Assembly: GCA_022266195.1 (NCBI GenBank)
Contig: WHVY01000005.1
Coordinates: 4,154,001-4,218,000, forward strand
Length of the DNA: 64,000 nt
Direction of reading: 5' to 3'
Origin: Tetranychus cinnabarinus
Taxonomy: Eukaryota; Arthropoda; Arachnida; Trombidiformes; Tetranychidae
Of this stretch, positions 37,873 through 47,460 are shown piece after piece. The stretch's first letter is position 1. The number at the start of each line of letters is the position of its first letter. Below the pieces are notes generated by a model. The model saw nothing but the letters and a program-made list of their open reading frames with translations, did not search any database and was not told where the DNA came from. Both the position numbers and the translations under genes were made by a program.

Positions 37873-38433
37873 TTTAGTTATAGTGGATTAAAGTTGAACG
37901 TTTAACTTGAAAGTTAACTTTGAAATCAAGATGAACTATGATAACTGTAAGGTGCAAGACTGAGTATTTATAGTATTTCTAGAAATGCAATGAAAAAATA
38001 AAAAATTTGCAAGTTTAAGTTTATTTGGTTTATTTCTTTTTTATTTTGAATATTATTAATCATTGTTTACTGAAAATCAAGGTGATCAAATGTAAAATTG
38101 CTAGACAGAGATGAGTAAACAATAGGTTAACGTCTTTTAATCAGTTTAAATTATAAATTTAAGATTGACATCTAGTGCACTAATTTACCTGTTTACCTTT
38201 TTGAATAGTTTAATCAAATTAAAATTCATTAAACAATGACTAATAATATTCAAATGAAAATAGATATAAATCAAATAAATTTATACTTGTGCATCGATTA
38301 TTTGTTCATTTTGTTTCTAACAATACTATAAATACTCAAGATTTTACCTTAAACTTATCACAGTTCGTCTCAAGTTCACTGATTCATTTGTTTTCAATTT
38401 AGTCTTTGTCAACTTTAATCCACTATAACTAAA
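37873..38433. promoter_or_regulatory. Promoter block P, inverted (pair 11)
   Basis: Inverted P, essentially identical to that of pair 10, including the AACGTC variant near 38,128. Confidence 0.9.
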
Positions 38434-38586
38434 ATGAATCCCCAAATTCTTAAAGTGTTTCTCTTTGTGCTAATGCTTTCAATCGTTGTTGGACTATCTT
38501 CAGCTTACAGTTACACCAAAAAACCATTAACACCTGAAGAGCTTGCAACTGCACGAGCACAGCTGTTTGCAGCTTTCCATGGATAA
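38434..38586 (+). CDS. Secreted short peptide, pair 11 right
   Basis: Same protein; promoter A, CTATC allele. The spacer that follows is inverted: the flank reads CTTTCAATTGTCG, normally found beside left copies. Confidence 0.85.
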   Translation: MNPQILKVFLFVLMLSIVVGLSSAYSYTKKPLTPEELATARAQLFAAFHG

Positions 38587-38954
38587 TCAATATGTAAAAT
38601 TTTGAAAGATTTGACTATGAATAAATAATATTAATTTTACCTTTCAATTGTCGTTTTACATTCTCAATTATAAATTATCTAGACAATAACAGCGCGGCAG
38701 ATTTTTCGTTTACTTATAAAATCATTATCAATAAACATTTAGCCTCTTTCTAACATAAAAAATAATGTTATGTACTAAAATAAACCATCAAGGTATCAAA
38801 TCTAAATTCACTTGTCTTGACGTATCGTTTTTGCATTTTCGCAGTGACAATTTTATCGCGTTCTCATTATCAAATTTCATCTCAATGAAGTCTTATAAAG
38901 TTATTGTTGATTTCAATAACGCATTTACAAACCAGCAAATTTTCTGTAAAGACG
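38587..38954. repeat. Spacer S11, inverted, left piece
   Basis: 368 bp of spacer S in reverse orientation, so the 78-codon frame lies on the plus strand here (from 38765). It is cut at GACG (38951-38954) by the retrotransposon; the other 494 bp, including the duplicated GACG, are at 52693-53186. Confidence 0.9.
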
Positions 38955-39970
38955 TGAAGGGTAGAGTTGCCCAAAATCATTCCAATCATAATCATTTGAT
39001 AAAAATCATTTAATCATTTAATCTTTAATTTTCATTTTGTTCAGCTTATAAGCTTCATTGGTTAAAATATAAAAATTGGTTTTGTAAATTTTGTAATAAT
39101 CCCTAACAATGACATCATAAGATTGTTTACTGTTGTCACAGTGATAATTGGTCAGAGCTTCTAAGCTTACATAACTATTCCTTTTCCTTTTTCTTTTGTT
39201 CTTTTCCTTCCGTTTAGTAACGTATATAAGGGTTTCTCATAATTGAGTTTAATTGTCTTTTTTGATCTGAAATGAACTGAATCTAAAAATATCTTTAAGT
39301 GTTCTTTTTGCAATTCTGTTAATAAGTTGTTAAAATTCATCTTCATGGTTTATAAACCTTCATCTTTTTCTTATTTTTGGGTTAATTTGGTGTTTAATAA
39401 ATATCTTTAAGTTTTTCTAAAATTTCCATTTGTGCTCTTAATTTTGTGCTTCCTAAAGACTCTAGTCTATTTGTGTTTTCTCATCATATTTGCCTAATCG
39501 ATTCTGGTCAATGCTCGAGATTACAGCTATTGAATTGTGTGCTATTTTATTGATTATAATCATCGAGTTCAACTTCTCAGTTTTTAGCTGTTTCTGGTTA
39601 GAGTTTGGAAACTCGTTTCAACTCTAAATTCATCTTTTGCTTTCTAAAGCTAATTGGTCAACAAGATAAGGGTTCAAGAGCTTCTAAGCTAACTCAACAG
39701 TATAAGTGACCAAACCAGTCGAATCTAGTTTCATTGTTTCAAGTAACATTCTTGGTCAACTTGTGGTTTCTAAACCTTTGGTAATCCAGTCTAATCCGGT
39801 GATCGTATTCCTTAGTTTGTAAACTAGTGATCCTAAAAGAACCTGAACATTCAGGATTTGAAAGACTGAATAAATCTTCTGAGTTTGTTTGAATTCAACT
39901 TTAATTGTGATTAAATTTAATTGTGTTTAAAACAACTCCGCGTTTCTAAACTGAACTGTTTAACCTTTCA
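38955..39970 (+). repeat. 5' LTR, 1016 bp
   Basis: Begins TGAAGGGTAG and ends CCTTTCA; matches 51677-52692. TATATAAG at 39223-39230 is the likely promoter. It carries a remarkable series of short palindromes with 5-6-base arms and a 2-base centre (see findings). Confidence 0.95.
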
Positions 39971-39971
39971 A

Positions 39972-42900
39972 ATGGCGACCTTGGCAGGATTGCTGTTTAA
40001 TTCAACTATTCAATATGATTATTGTTTCATGGCTGGTGATAAAAATAAGAACGACGACGAGGTAAATTCTGAAGATGGTGATGACAATCCCAATCCTAAT
40101 CAATTCGCAATTAAAAAAGGTCAAGATAAAAGAAACAAGGGAAGTCAACCTCGAGAAGTCGACCTTAGCTTAAAAGCTTATGATGCTGTTCAAATGAGAA
40201 GTCAATTAAGAAATTGGAAAATCAAGTTTGTGCAAAATGATGTTATCATTAAACGAAAATTTTATGATGCTGTTAGAACAATGTTCGCTTTAAATGGTGA
40301 TACGGAAGTTACTCAAGGAATTATGGAAGCTACTGATGCCAATCAAGTTTTACACCTCGAAATACCCTCATGGGTTACCGAATTAAGAGAAAACTCTGTC
40401 TCTGAAGCTGATATACGGGAGATAATTCATAAGTGTGGTGATAAACCGAAGACAATGCGATTGACTCCAGCTAGTACAGTTAAAAAGATGTCAATTGGTT
40501 CTCCTGCTAAACGAATTTTGGAATTAATGTTTCAGAAATGGAATCGATCTGAGCTAACAAGCTCTGCTGCAGTTAAAACAACAATTGATCCTGGTGTCAA
40601 CATAAGCGATTTAATTGGTTCTGAACGAACTCGAGATGAAGTTTTTGAAGACGAACAAGAAACTTTAGCTTTTCAGCCTAGTACTTCGAGACAAGCTGAT
40701 AGAGCTGATGATGTTAGAAGCAGATATGCTGAACGTGATAGATCATTAGACCGAAATAGTGATAGTGATGAAGAGGTCAATAGACCGAGAAGTCAACGAC
40801 GACAACCAACCGTCAATGCTTACAATAGATGCAAGCCTAAACTCCCGAAGTTACCTGAATATGTTCCTGGTACTGTCGATTCATGGATGTGGTTGCAAAC
40901 TATTAAGCGGATATTGAGCTTGGAAAGATGTCACGACGACGACAAGCTGTATGTGCTTCAAAAAGCTATGGCTTACGAATTCCTGCCCTACGCAAAAGAG
41001 TTGGATAAAGAAAAACATACATGCAAAACTTACATTACTGCACTAGAAAAGAAGCTGAGGAATCCTGCTGTTATTTCTCAAGCTACTGCTGATTTCCATA
41101 ATTTAAAGTGGAACTTCGATATGAAACCGGACGAATTCATTCGTAAGTTAGAAACTATGGTTATCAAAGTTAAAGGTGAACCGTCACCTAGCGAGTTTAT
41201 TCAAGATGTCTTGATACGATTGCCTACTGAGGTAAAGGACACTTTGATCCGGTCAAAGTCTGTTCATGATATTCAGGAACTAACTGCTGCGTTAGTAAAT
41301 GAATACAACATTGAGATGCGAAAACGCAATGAAAAAGGAGAGCATAAACGCGAATCTTTTCGACACGATAATAATCGTAAAGATAATAAAGATAATGAGA
41401 AGAAGGAAGACAAGAGGAATAATAATTCCAACTCCTTCAGTGCATCTGCACGAAAGCCTCCTTTCAGGTGTTACAATTGCGGAATTTTGGGACATTCTTC
41501 GAGAGATTGTCGAAAACCAAGGAAATCTCATCGTGAAAAATCTGATTCTAATCATAATGGTAACAATCAGTCGAACCGTTTTCAGCCTGCTAATCTGAGA
41601 ATGGCTAATGTGCAACCAACGTTTGGTCAAGGTCAATCGAATGCAAATTCAAATGCAAATGCTAATAAGCAAGAAACAGCAAATTATGTTGGCGAGAAGA
41701 AACCAGATGTACATGAAGCTAATGGCCCATTAGCTCGAGCACCAAATGCTTCCGGAATGTGTTTCATGATGAGTGAAAGTCATGAAAATAGGAAAGTCGA
41801 GTTAATAACAAACATTGACGATGAAATTAGGAATTTTCCTACGGTAAGGTTAACTTTTTGTTATCCTAATAAAGAAGTTATTAAAGTTGGCGACGTCCTA
41901 GTTGATACTGGAGCTTGTACTGCGTGCATAGATTTAAATCTGGCGATGAAGCTTAAAGCTTTTACACTACAATCAAATGTAGCTGTGCGAGGAATTATTG
42001 CGAATAGCTTTCAAGCTGTCGAAGGTGCTGCCTTCGCGATCTTTAAACATCCTAAGATGAAGGAATCAAGGGTAATCAAATTTCAAGTGATGAGAAATTT
42101 GGAACCGGTGATGGTTCTTGGGAATCGTTTTGCTGACGTATATTTTGCTGGTATGGTTAATTATGGTGGCCGATACCAAGTGAATTTGAGAGAAAAAGTT
42201 GGTAGTGAATGGCTCACTCCTGAGCTAATGTTTCGATTTTGTACGGCAGATGAATCAATGGAATTAATTGGAAGGCCTGAAGTGCCTATGGTAACTAAAA
42301 TTCCTGATATTCCTGAGGAAAGAAAGCCTGCTGATAACTTTCTTCCTGTTATGCCTTATTCGCCGTATGAAGATGAGGAAAATATTCCTGTGCAGTTAGA
42401 AGAGAGACAAAATTTCATGATGAATTTGTCTGAATCAAAGGAGTTTGACAACATTGTTCCTGTAATGTTTTGTCAAGAACAAAAAGCTGAATTGAGTCTA
42501 GAAGAAAGACTAATGAAGCGAATGGATGATAATCTGGATGATCAAAAGAAAATGGAATTGCTGAATGTGTTAATGCAGTTTCCTGAAGTATTTAGCCAAT
42601 GCAAATCAGACCTAGGATGTGTTCCCTGGGAAAGATGGCCGATTAAAATCGATATTGGTGACAATCACGTTCCTTTTCAAAAGCCATATCCTTGTACAAT
42701 TGAGAAAAGACAAGAATATGAAAAGATAATTGCTGATCTTTTGAAAAATGATATTATTGAGGATGGATCACAATCCGAAGGTGGTTCTCCTGCAATGCTG
42801 ATTGGAAAACCTGATGGTACTTTTCGTTTGTTAAACGATCTTCGTGCAGTCAATAGACTAACAAAAGTGATTTATCATCCAATGCCGAGAATAGATGATT

Positions 42901-44330
42901 GCTTAGAAGCAATACGTGGTGCTAAATATTTTAATATGTTCGACCTTTATCAAGGTTATTTCCAGATTGAAATACCTCCAAGTGAGCGAGGTAAAACTGT
43001 GTTTGTGACGCCTGATGGCAAATACCAGTATAAAAGGTTACCGATGGGGTTAGCCTGTGCTCCTTTTGAATTTCAACGATTGATGAATACAGTGTTAAAA
43101 GGACTTAATTACACTGAATGTTTGGGATACTTTGATGACATCCCTGTTATTGGAAAATCATGGTCTGAGTTGTTAATAAACACGAGTTTAGTTCTTGAAC
43201 GTTTGCGAGATTGGAATCTCAAAATCAAGACTGATAAATGCAAATTTGGATGCAGTGAATTGATCTTGTTAGGACATTTGGTTAATGGCGATGGAATACG
43301 TCCAGATCCTGACAAAGTTGCCGCTTTAAAGCGATTACCGTACCCTACAACTGTTCGACAATTGCAATCGCAATTAGGGTGTTATAACTACTTTTCAAGG
43401 TATATTAAAAATTACTCAAATCTTGCTGCTCCATTGTATCGATTGATATCGAAAGAAAGAAAATTTAAAATGTTACGTCAAGACCATCAAGCTTTGGATG
43501 AGTTGAAAAACTCTTTGATTGAAACTACAATGTTGGTACATTTCAATCCGAAATTAAGAAAGAAATTAAGCGTAGACGCTAGTGATGTTGCAGTTGGTGG
43601 AATACTGCTTCAAGAAGATGCTAATCTAGATGATATTCCTGATAATGAGGAACGAATTCCAATCGAGAAAGTTAAAAATTGGAAACCTTTATACTTCTTT
43701 TCACAGAAGTTGGCGAAGCATCAATTAAGTTATTCAGTTAGCGAGAAAGAATGTCTTGCAATTTTGGTTGCTGTTAAAAAATTTGATCATTATTTGGATG
43801 GTGATGAATTCTTGGTCGAAACCGATCACCATGCTCTGTGTCAGCTACCTAAGCTTCAATTTAAGAATCAACGATTAAATCGATGGGCAATTATTTTGTC
43901 AAGCTACAAATTCAAAGTGATCTACACAAAAGGAGATCAACATGGCCCTGATTGTTTGTCACGTTATCAAAACGAATGGGATCACCGAAAGACAATTGAT
44001 CCTGAACAAGAATACATTGAAAATTTGTATTTTGTGGAGTCTTTAGACTCAAATGAACTTTATTGTGATTCAGTGAACAGTGAATTGTTTATTAATGATG
44101 CTCTTGGAATTGATTCATTGTTAAGAAGAAGTTTTGAAACTGTTTACCATTATCAAACGGATGATCTATGGAAAATTAAGCTGATAGAAGCTCAACAAGC
44201 TGATGAGGAAATTAAGCAAACTAGGTCAGCCGGGAGCCGGCGTAGTCTGAGCGAGCGTGCAGCTTTTGCGGTGCGATTGCAAAAGGCCGATAACTTTAAA
44301 TGTGTAAATTGCAGTGCTTGTTCATTTTGA
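39972..44330 (+). CDS. gag-pol: Gag-Pol of the LTR element (gag, protease, RT, RNase H; truncated)
   Basis: Single fused frame. The start is ATG 39972 (inside the primer site) or ATG 40029; earlier codons have no ATG. Gag includes an acidic/basic Arg-rich stretch and a CCHC knuckle (C-x2-C-x4-H-x4-C, 41,470-41,512; YNCGILGHSSRDC). The protease active site is DTGA (about 41,904-41,915). RT has YFDD (43,128-43,139) in the YxDD position. RNase H starts near SVDAS (about 43,570) and ends near 43,970. The true pol frame runs to 44,220; after that the frame enters the nested insertion and stops at 44,330, so integrase is cut off. Reverse transcription and packaging domains look undamaged. Confidence 0.93.
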   Translation: MATLAGLLFNSTIQYDYCFMAGDKNKNDDEVNSEDGDDNPNPNQFAIKKGQDKRNKGSQPREVDLSLKAYDAVQMRSQLRNWKIKFVQNDVIIKRKFYDAVRTMFALNGDTEVTQGIMEATDANQVLHLEIPSWVTELRENSVSEADIREIIHKCGDKPKTMRLTPASTVKKMSIGSPAKRILELMFQKWNRSELTSSAAVKTTIDPGVNISDLIGSERTRDEVFEDEQETLAFQPSTSRQADRADDVRSRYAERDRSLDRNSDSDEEVNRPRSQRRQPTVNAYNRCKPKLPKLPEYVPGTVDSWMWLQTIKRILSLERCHDDDKLYVLQKAMAYEFLPYAKELDKEKHTCKTYITALEKKLRNPAVISQATADFHNLKWNFDMKPDEFIRKLETMVIKVKGEPSPSEFIQDVLIRLPTEVKDTLIRSKSVHDIQELTAALVNEYNIEMRKRNEKGEHKRESFRHDNNRKDNKDNEKKEDKRNNNSNSFSASARKPPFRCYNCGILGHSSRDCRKPRKSHREKSDSNHNGNNQSNRFQPANLRMANVQPTFGQGQSNANSNANANKQETANYVGEKKPDVHEANGPLARAPNASGMCFMMSESHENRKVELITNIDDEIRNFPTVRLTFCYPNKEVIKVGDVLVDTGACTACIDLNLAMKLKAFTLQSNVAVRGIIANSFQAVEGAAFAIFKHPKMKESRVIKFQVMRNLEPVMVLGNRFADVYFAGMVNYGGRYQVNLREKVGSEWLTPELMFRFCTADESMELIGRPEVPMVTKIPDIPEERKPADNFLPVMPYSPYEDEENIPVQLEERQNFMMNLSESKEFDNIVPVMFCQEQKAELSLEERLMKRMDDNLDDQKKMELLNVLMQFPEVFSQCKSDLGCVPWERWPIKIDIGDNHVPFQKPYPCTIEKRQEYEKIIADLLKNDIIEDGSQSEGGSPAMLIGKPDGTFRLLNDLRAVNRLTKVIYHPMPRIDDCLEAIRGAKYFNMFDLYQGYFQIEIPPSERGKTVFVTPDGKYQYKRLPMGLACAPFEFQRLMNTVLKGLNYTECLGYFDDIPVIGKSWSELLINTSLVLERLRDWNLKIKTDKCKFGCSELILLGHLVNGDGIRPDPDKVAALKRLPYPTTVRQLQSQLGCYNYFSRYIKNYSNLAAPLYRLISKERKFKMLRQDHQALDELKNSLIETTMLVHFNPKLRKKLSVDASDVAVGGILLQEDANLDDIPDNEERIPIEKVKNWKPLYFFSQKLAKHQLSYSVSEKECLAILVAVKKFDHYLDGDEFLVETDHHALCQLPKLQFKNQRLNRWAIILSSYKFKVIYTKGDQHGPDCLSRYQNEWDHRKTIDPEQEYIENLYFVESLDSNELYCDSVNSELFINDALGIDSLLRRSFETVYHYQTDDLWKIKLIEAQQADEEIKQTRSAGSRRSLSERAAFAVRLQKADNFKCVNCSACSF
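39973..39988 (+). other. Primer-binding site
   Basis: TGGCGACCTTGGCAGG begins 2 bases after the 5' LTR. It starts with TGG, as expected for pairing with a tRNA CCA end; the TGGCGACC start resembles the tRNA-Arg-type sites of mdg1/412 elements, by recollection. It overlaps the first possible gag ATG (39972). Confidence 0.75.
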
Positions 44331-46202
44331 ATCTGGTTAAGAGATGTTGTTAATTAGATGAAATTCTCTAAAAAACATTGTCTTGGCCTGATTTCTTCAT
44401 GATTAGCGATTTTGTCAAGTCTTTCTTTTCCAAATGGCGTTTCGATTGGAGGGTGTTTCAGGCAAGCTGTCACAAATGCTTAAACCTAAATGAGCTTTAT
44501 TGGACAGCGATAAGAAAGCTTTAGATAACGAAAACATTAACAACACCATCTATGAACCTTAGACATTATTTGATTTAATTGACCATAATTCAAAATTGAA
44601 ATTAAATTAAATTAAATCAGCTGACCCAATGACCATATGATCATTGTTATTGTTTATTGTTTAGTTAATGGTAAGTTTGTTGGTTAATTATTGGTTTAAT
44701 TGTTATTTTTGTGGTATTTTTTTGTGGTGAGTTCAAATTACTTATTTTGTGATTGAAAACGCTTAATGCTACGTTTTTAAAGTTGTTTGAGAAGAAAAAA
44801 ACACGTTAAAATGTGTAATTGCAAAGTTGGTAAAAAATCGGCAAAAATTGGTTTTCCCACAAAAAATATGTGAAGATGAGTCAAAGAGACTTATTTTATA
44901 GTTGCATATGCTTACACAGAGCAAAATAAATACACAAAAAAAAATTGATGACTAAATGAGCTATGGTTCAAAAGTTAGTAAAAACACGCTTTTATACTGC
45001 TATAAGGGAAACGGAAATACTTTTCCCAAAAATTTGACCTTTCAGAAATTTTTTGAGAATAGGTCCATCTACAGAATAAGTTTTGAGTCGAACATGCTAT
45101 TGGTTGCAGAGATATGTTTTACAAAAGTTTTTTTTTTGGGTGAATTTTTCTGAAGGCTTAAGTCTTCGCTTCGCTCAGACTAATTATTGATGAACTAGCA
45201 ATCAAACCTGATTCAAAATTAAATGAAAGTTTTCTGTTTATGAACAATTTGTTATACCACAAACCAACAATTGGTCACGATTTAAATCGAGTTGTCATCA
45301 ATGACAAAGTGCTTCAAAAAGTTTTCGAGGAAGAACACAATTCTTCAATTGGTGGACATTTTGGTGTCGAGAAAACATATTTACAAATCGCAAGAAGATT
45401 TTGGATGCCTAAGCTTTACGAAAAAGTTAAAAAACTTTGTCAAAATTGTAACAAATGTTACGTGAGTAAATCTAGCAATGTTACTTATGCTGAACCGGCT
45501 TGTAAGCCTATCCCTAAAATGATTTTTGAAAGACTTGAGATGGACGCACAAGGACCAATTACTTACAAACAAGGTGCAAAGAAAGTAATTTTGGTTTTAA
45601 TTGATTCACTAACAAGATTTGTATACGCTCGAGTTTATAGCAATCAACATGCTTCAACAGTAATTACGTTTTTAAACGAGTTTTTCAGTTTGTTTGGTTT
45701 CCCTGCAGTTATTCAAACTGACCGAGGGAGAAACTTCCTTTCAGGGGAAGTGAATGATTTTTTGAAATCTATTGGACTTAAACATGAAGTAAGCAACAGT
45801 TATCATCCTCAAAGTCAAGGAACTGTTGAACGAGTTAATCGGACAATTGCTGAACGTCTGAGAACTTCAATTTGTGATGCTGATAAGCTGGATTTAAAGA
45901 CATCTTTGGAAGATGCGGTAATAGCAATTAATGCTTCAGTGCACAAGATTCATAGGTTTTCACCTTACTATTTGGTATTTGGTAAATTCCTGATGAAGCC
46001 GATAGATTTGCAGTTGAGTTTAGAAACTCCGGTAATTAATCAAACAATTGAGAAATGCAGAGAAATTGCTCGAGATCGATTATTAAAGCAATCAAATTAT
46101 TACAAAGAAAGACTAAAGTCTACAACAAAAAGGAATCCATATCAAGTTGGTGATTTGTGTTACATAAAAAATTGTGCTCCTTCAATTGGAACTACTAAGA
46201 AA
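43984..46202 (+). repeat. Pol tandem duplication, copy A (with nested insertion)
   Basis: Without the 963-bp insertion this copy is 1256 bp, the same as copy B (46205-47460). Two filler bases (GA) lie between them. The one difference noticed is CTA at about 44,167 versus CAA in copy B. 1256 + 2 is not a multiple of three, so the two copies are in different frames. Confidence 0.92.
44221..45183 (-). mobile_element. Non-autonomous Helitron/Helentron-like insertion, 963 bp
   Basis: The exact ends come from comparison with the empty copy B. On the minus strand the element starts TTAGTCTGAGCGAAGCG and ends GACCTAG, next to host A on the 5' side and T on the 3' side, without target duplication. 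Just inside the 3' end is a GC-rich hairpin (GCCGG-CTC-CCGGC, 44229-44241), followed by CTAG. An inverted match to the 5' end (TAGTCTGAGCGA-GCG) lies internal to the hairpin at 44242-44257. This is the layout of Helentron-type asymmetric terminal repeats. AT-rich, non-coding interior. The exact subgroup is inferred. Confidence 0.7.
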
Positions 46203-46220
46203 GAACCGAAAGACAATTGA
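45184..46220 (+). pseudogene. Integrase region, duplicated copy A (disconnected)
   Basis: Contains the zinc-binding and DDE core of integrase in full (open from ATG 45240), but it has no link to RT upstream because of the nested insertion, and it stops at 46,220 right after the duplication junction. It lacks the integrase C-terminal part. Confidence 0.88.
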
Positions 46221-47460
46221 TCCTGAACAAGAATACATTGAAAATTTGTATTTTGTGGAGTCTTTAGACTCAAATGAACTTTATTGTGATTCAGTGAACA
46301 GTGAATTGTTTATTAATGATGCTCTTGGAATTGATTCATTGTTAAGAAGAAGTTTTGAAACTGTTTACCATTATCAAACGGATGATCAATGGAAAATTAA
46401 GCTGATAGAAGCTCAACAAGCTGATGAGGAAATTAAGCAAATTATTGATGAACTAGCAATCAAACCTGATTCAAAATTAAATGAAAGTTTTCTGTTTATG
46501 AACAATTTGTTATACCACAAACCAACAATTGGTCACGATTTAAATCGAGTTGTCATCAATGACAAAGTGCTTCAAAAAGTTTTCGAGGAAGAACACAATT
46601 CTTCAATTGGTGGACATTTTGGTGTCGAGAAAACATATTTACAAATCGCAAGAAGATTTTGGATGCCTAAGCTTTACGAAAAAGTTAAAAAACTTTGTCA
46701 AAATTGTAACAAATGTTACGTGAGTAAATCTAGCAATGTTACTTATGCTGAACCGGCTTGTAAGCCTATCCCTAAAATGATTTTTGAAAGACTTGAGATG
46801 GACGCACAAGGACCAATTACTTACAAACAAGGTGCAAAGAAAGTAATTTTGGTTTTAATTGATTCACTAACAAGATTTGTATACGCTCGAGTTTATAGCA
46901 ATCAACATGCTTCAACAGTAATTACGTTTTTAAACGAGTTTTTCAGTTTGTTTGGTTTCCCTGCAGTTATTCAAACTGACCGAGGGAGAAACTTCCTTTC
47001 AGGGGAAGTGAATGATTTTTTGAAATCTATTGGACTTAAACATGAAGTAAGCAACAGTTATCATCCTCAAAGTCAAGGAACTGTTGAACGAGTTAATCGG
47101 ACAATTGCTGAACGTCTGAGAACTTCAATTTGTGATGCTGATAAGCTGGATTTAAAGACATCTTTGGAAGATGCGGTAATAGCAATTAATGCTTCAGTGC
47201 ACAAGATTCATAGGTTTTCACCTTACTATTTGGTATTTGGTAAATTCCTGATGAAGCCGATAGATTTGCAGTTGAGTTTAGAAACTCCGGTAATTAATCA
47301 AACAATTGAGAAATGCAGAGAAATTGCTCGAGATCGATTATTAAAGCAATCAAATTATTACAAAGAAAGACTAAAGTCTACAACAAAAAGGAATCCATAT
47401 CAAGTTGGTGATTTGTGTTACATAAAAAATTGTGCTCCTTCAATTGGAACTACTAAGAAA
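46205..47460 (+). repeat. Pol tandem duplication, copy B
   Basis: Uninterrupted 1256-bp copy; provides the empty site for the nested insertion. Confidence 0.92.

Noticed and set aside
19684..38640. Regular 1725-bp repeats as a CRISPR or satellite array
   Set aside because: Units are far too long for CRISPR, contain intact genes with promoters and are a eukaryotic gene-pair amplification; not a simple satellite either.
39921..39971. Gag start upstream of 39972
   Set aside because: The open frame there begins with TTG inside the LTR; the first ATG is at 39972.
41292..41636. Open frames on the other strand and frame within gag
   Set aside because: Shadows of the gag frame in a Lys/Asp-rich region; no independent motif.
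44956..45153. 65-codon frame inside the Helentron-like insertion
   Set aside because: Short, no motif; non-autonomous elements are normally non-coding.
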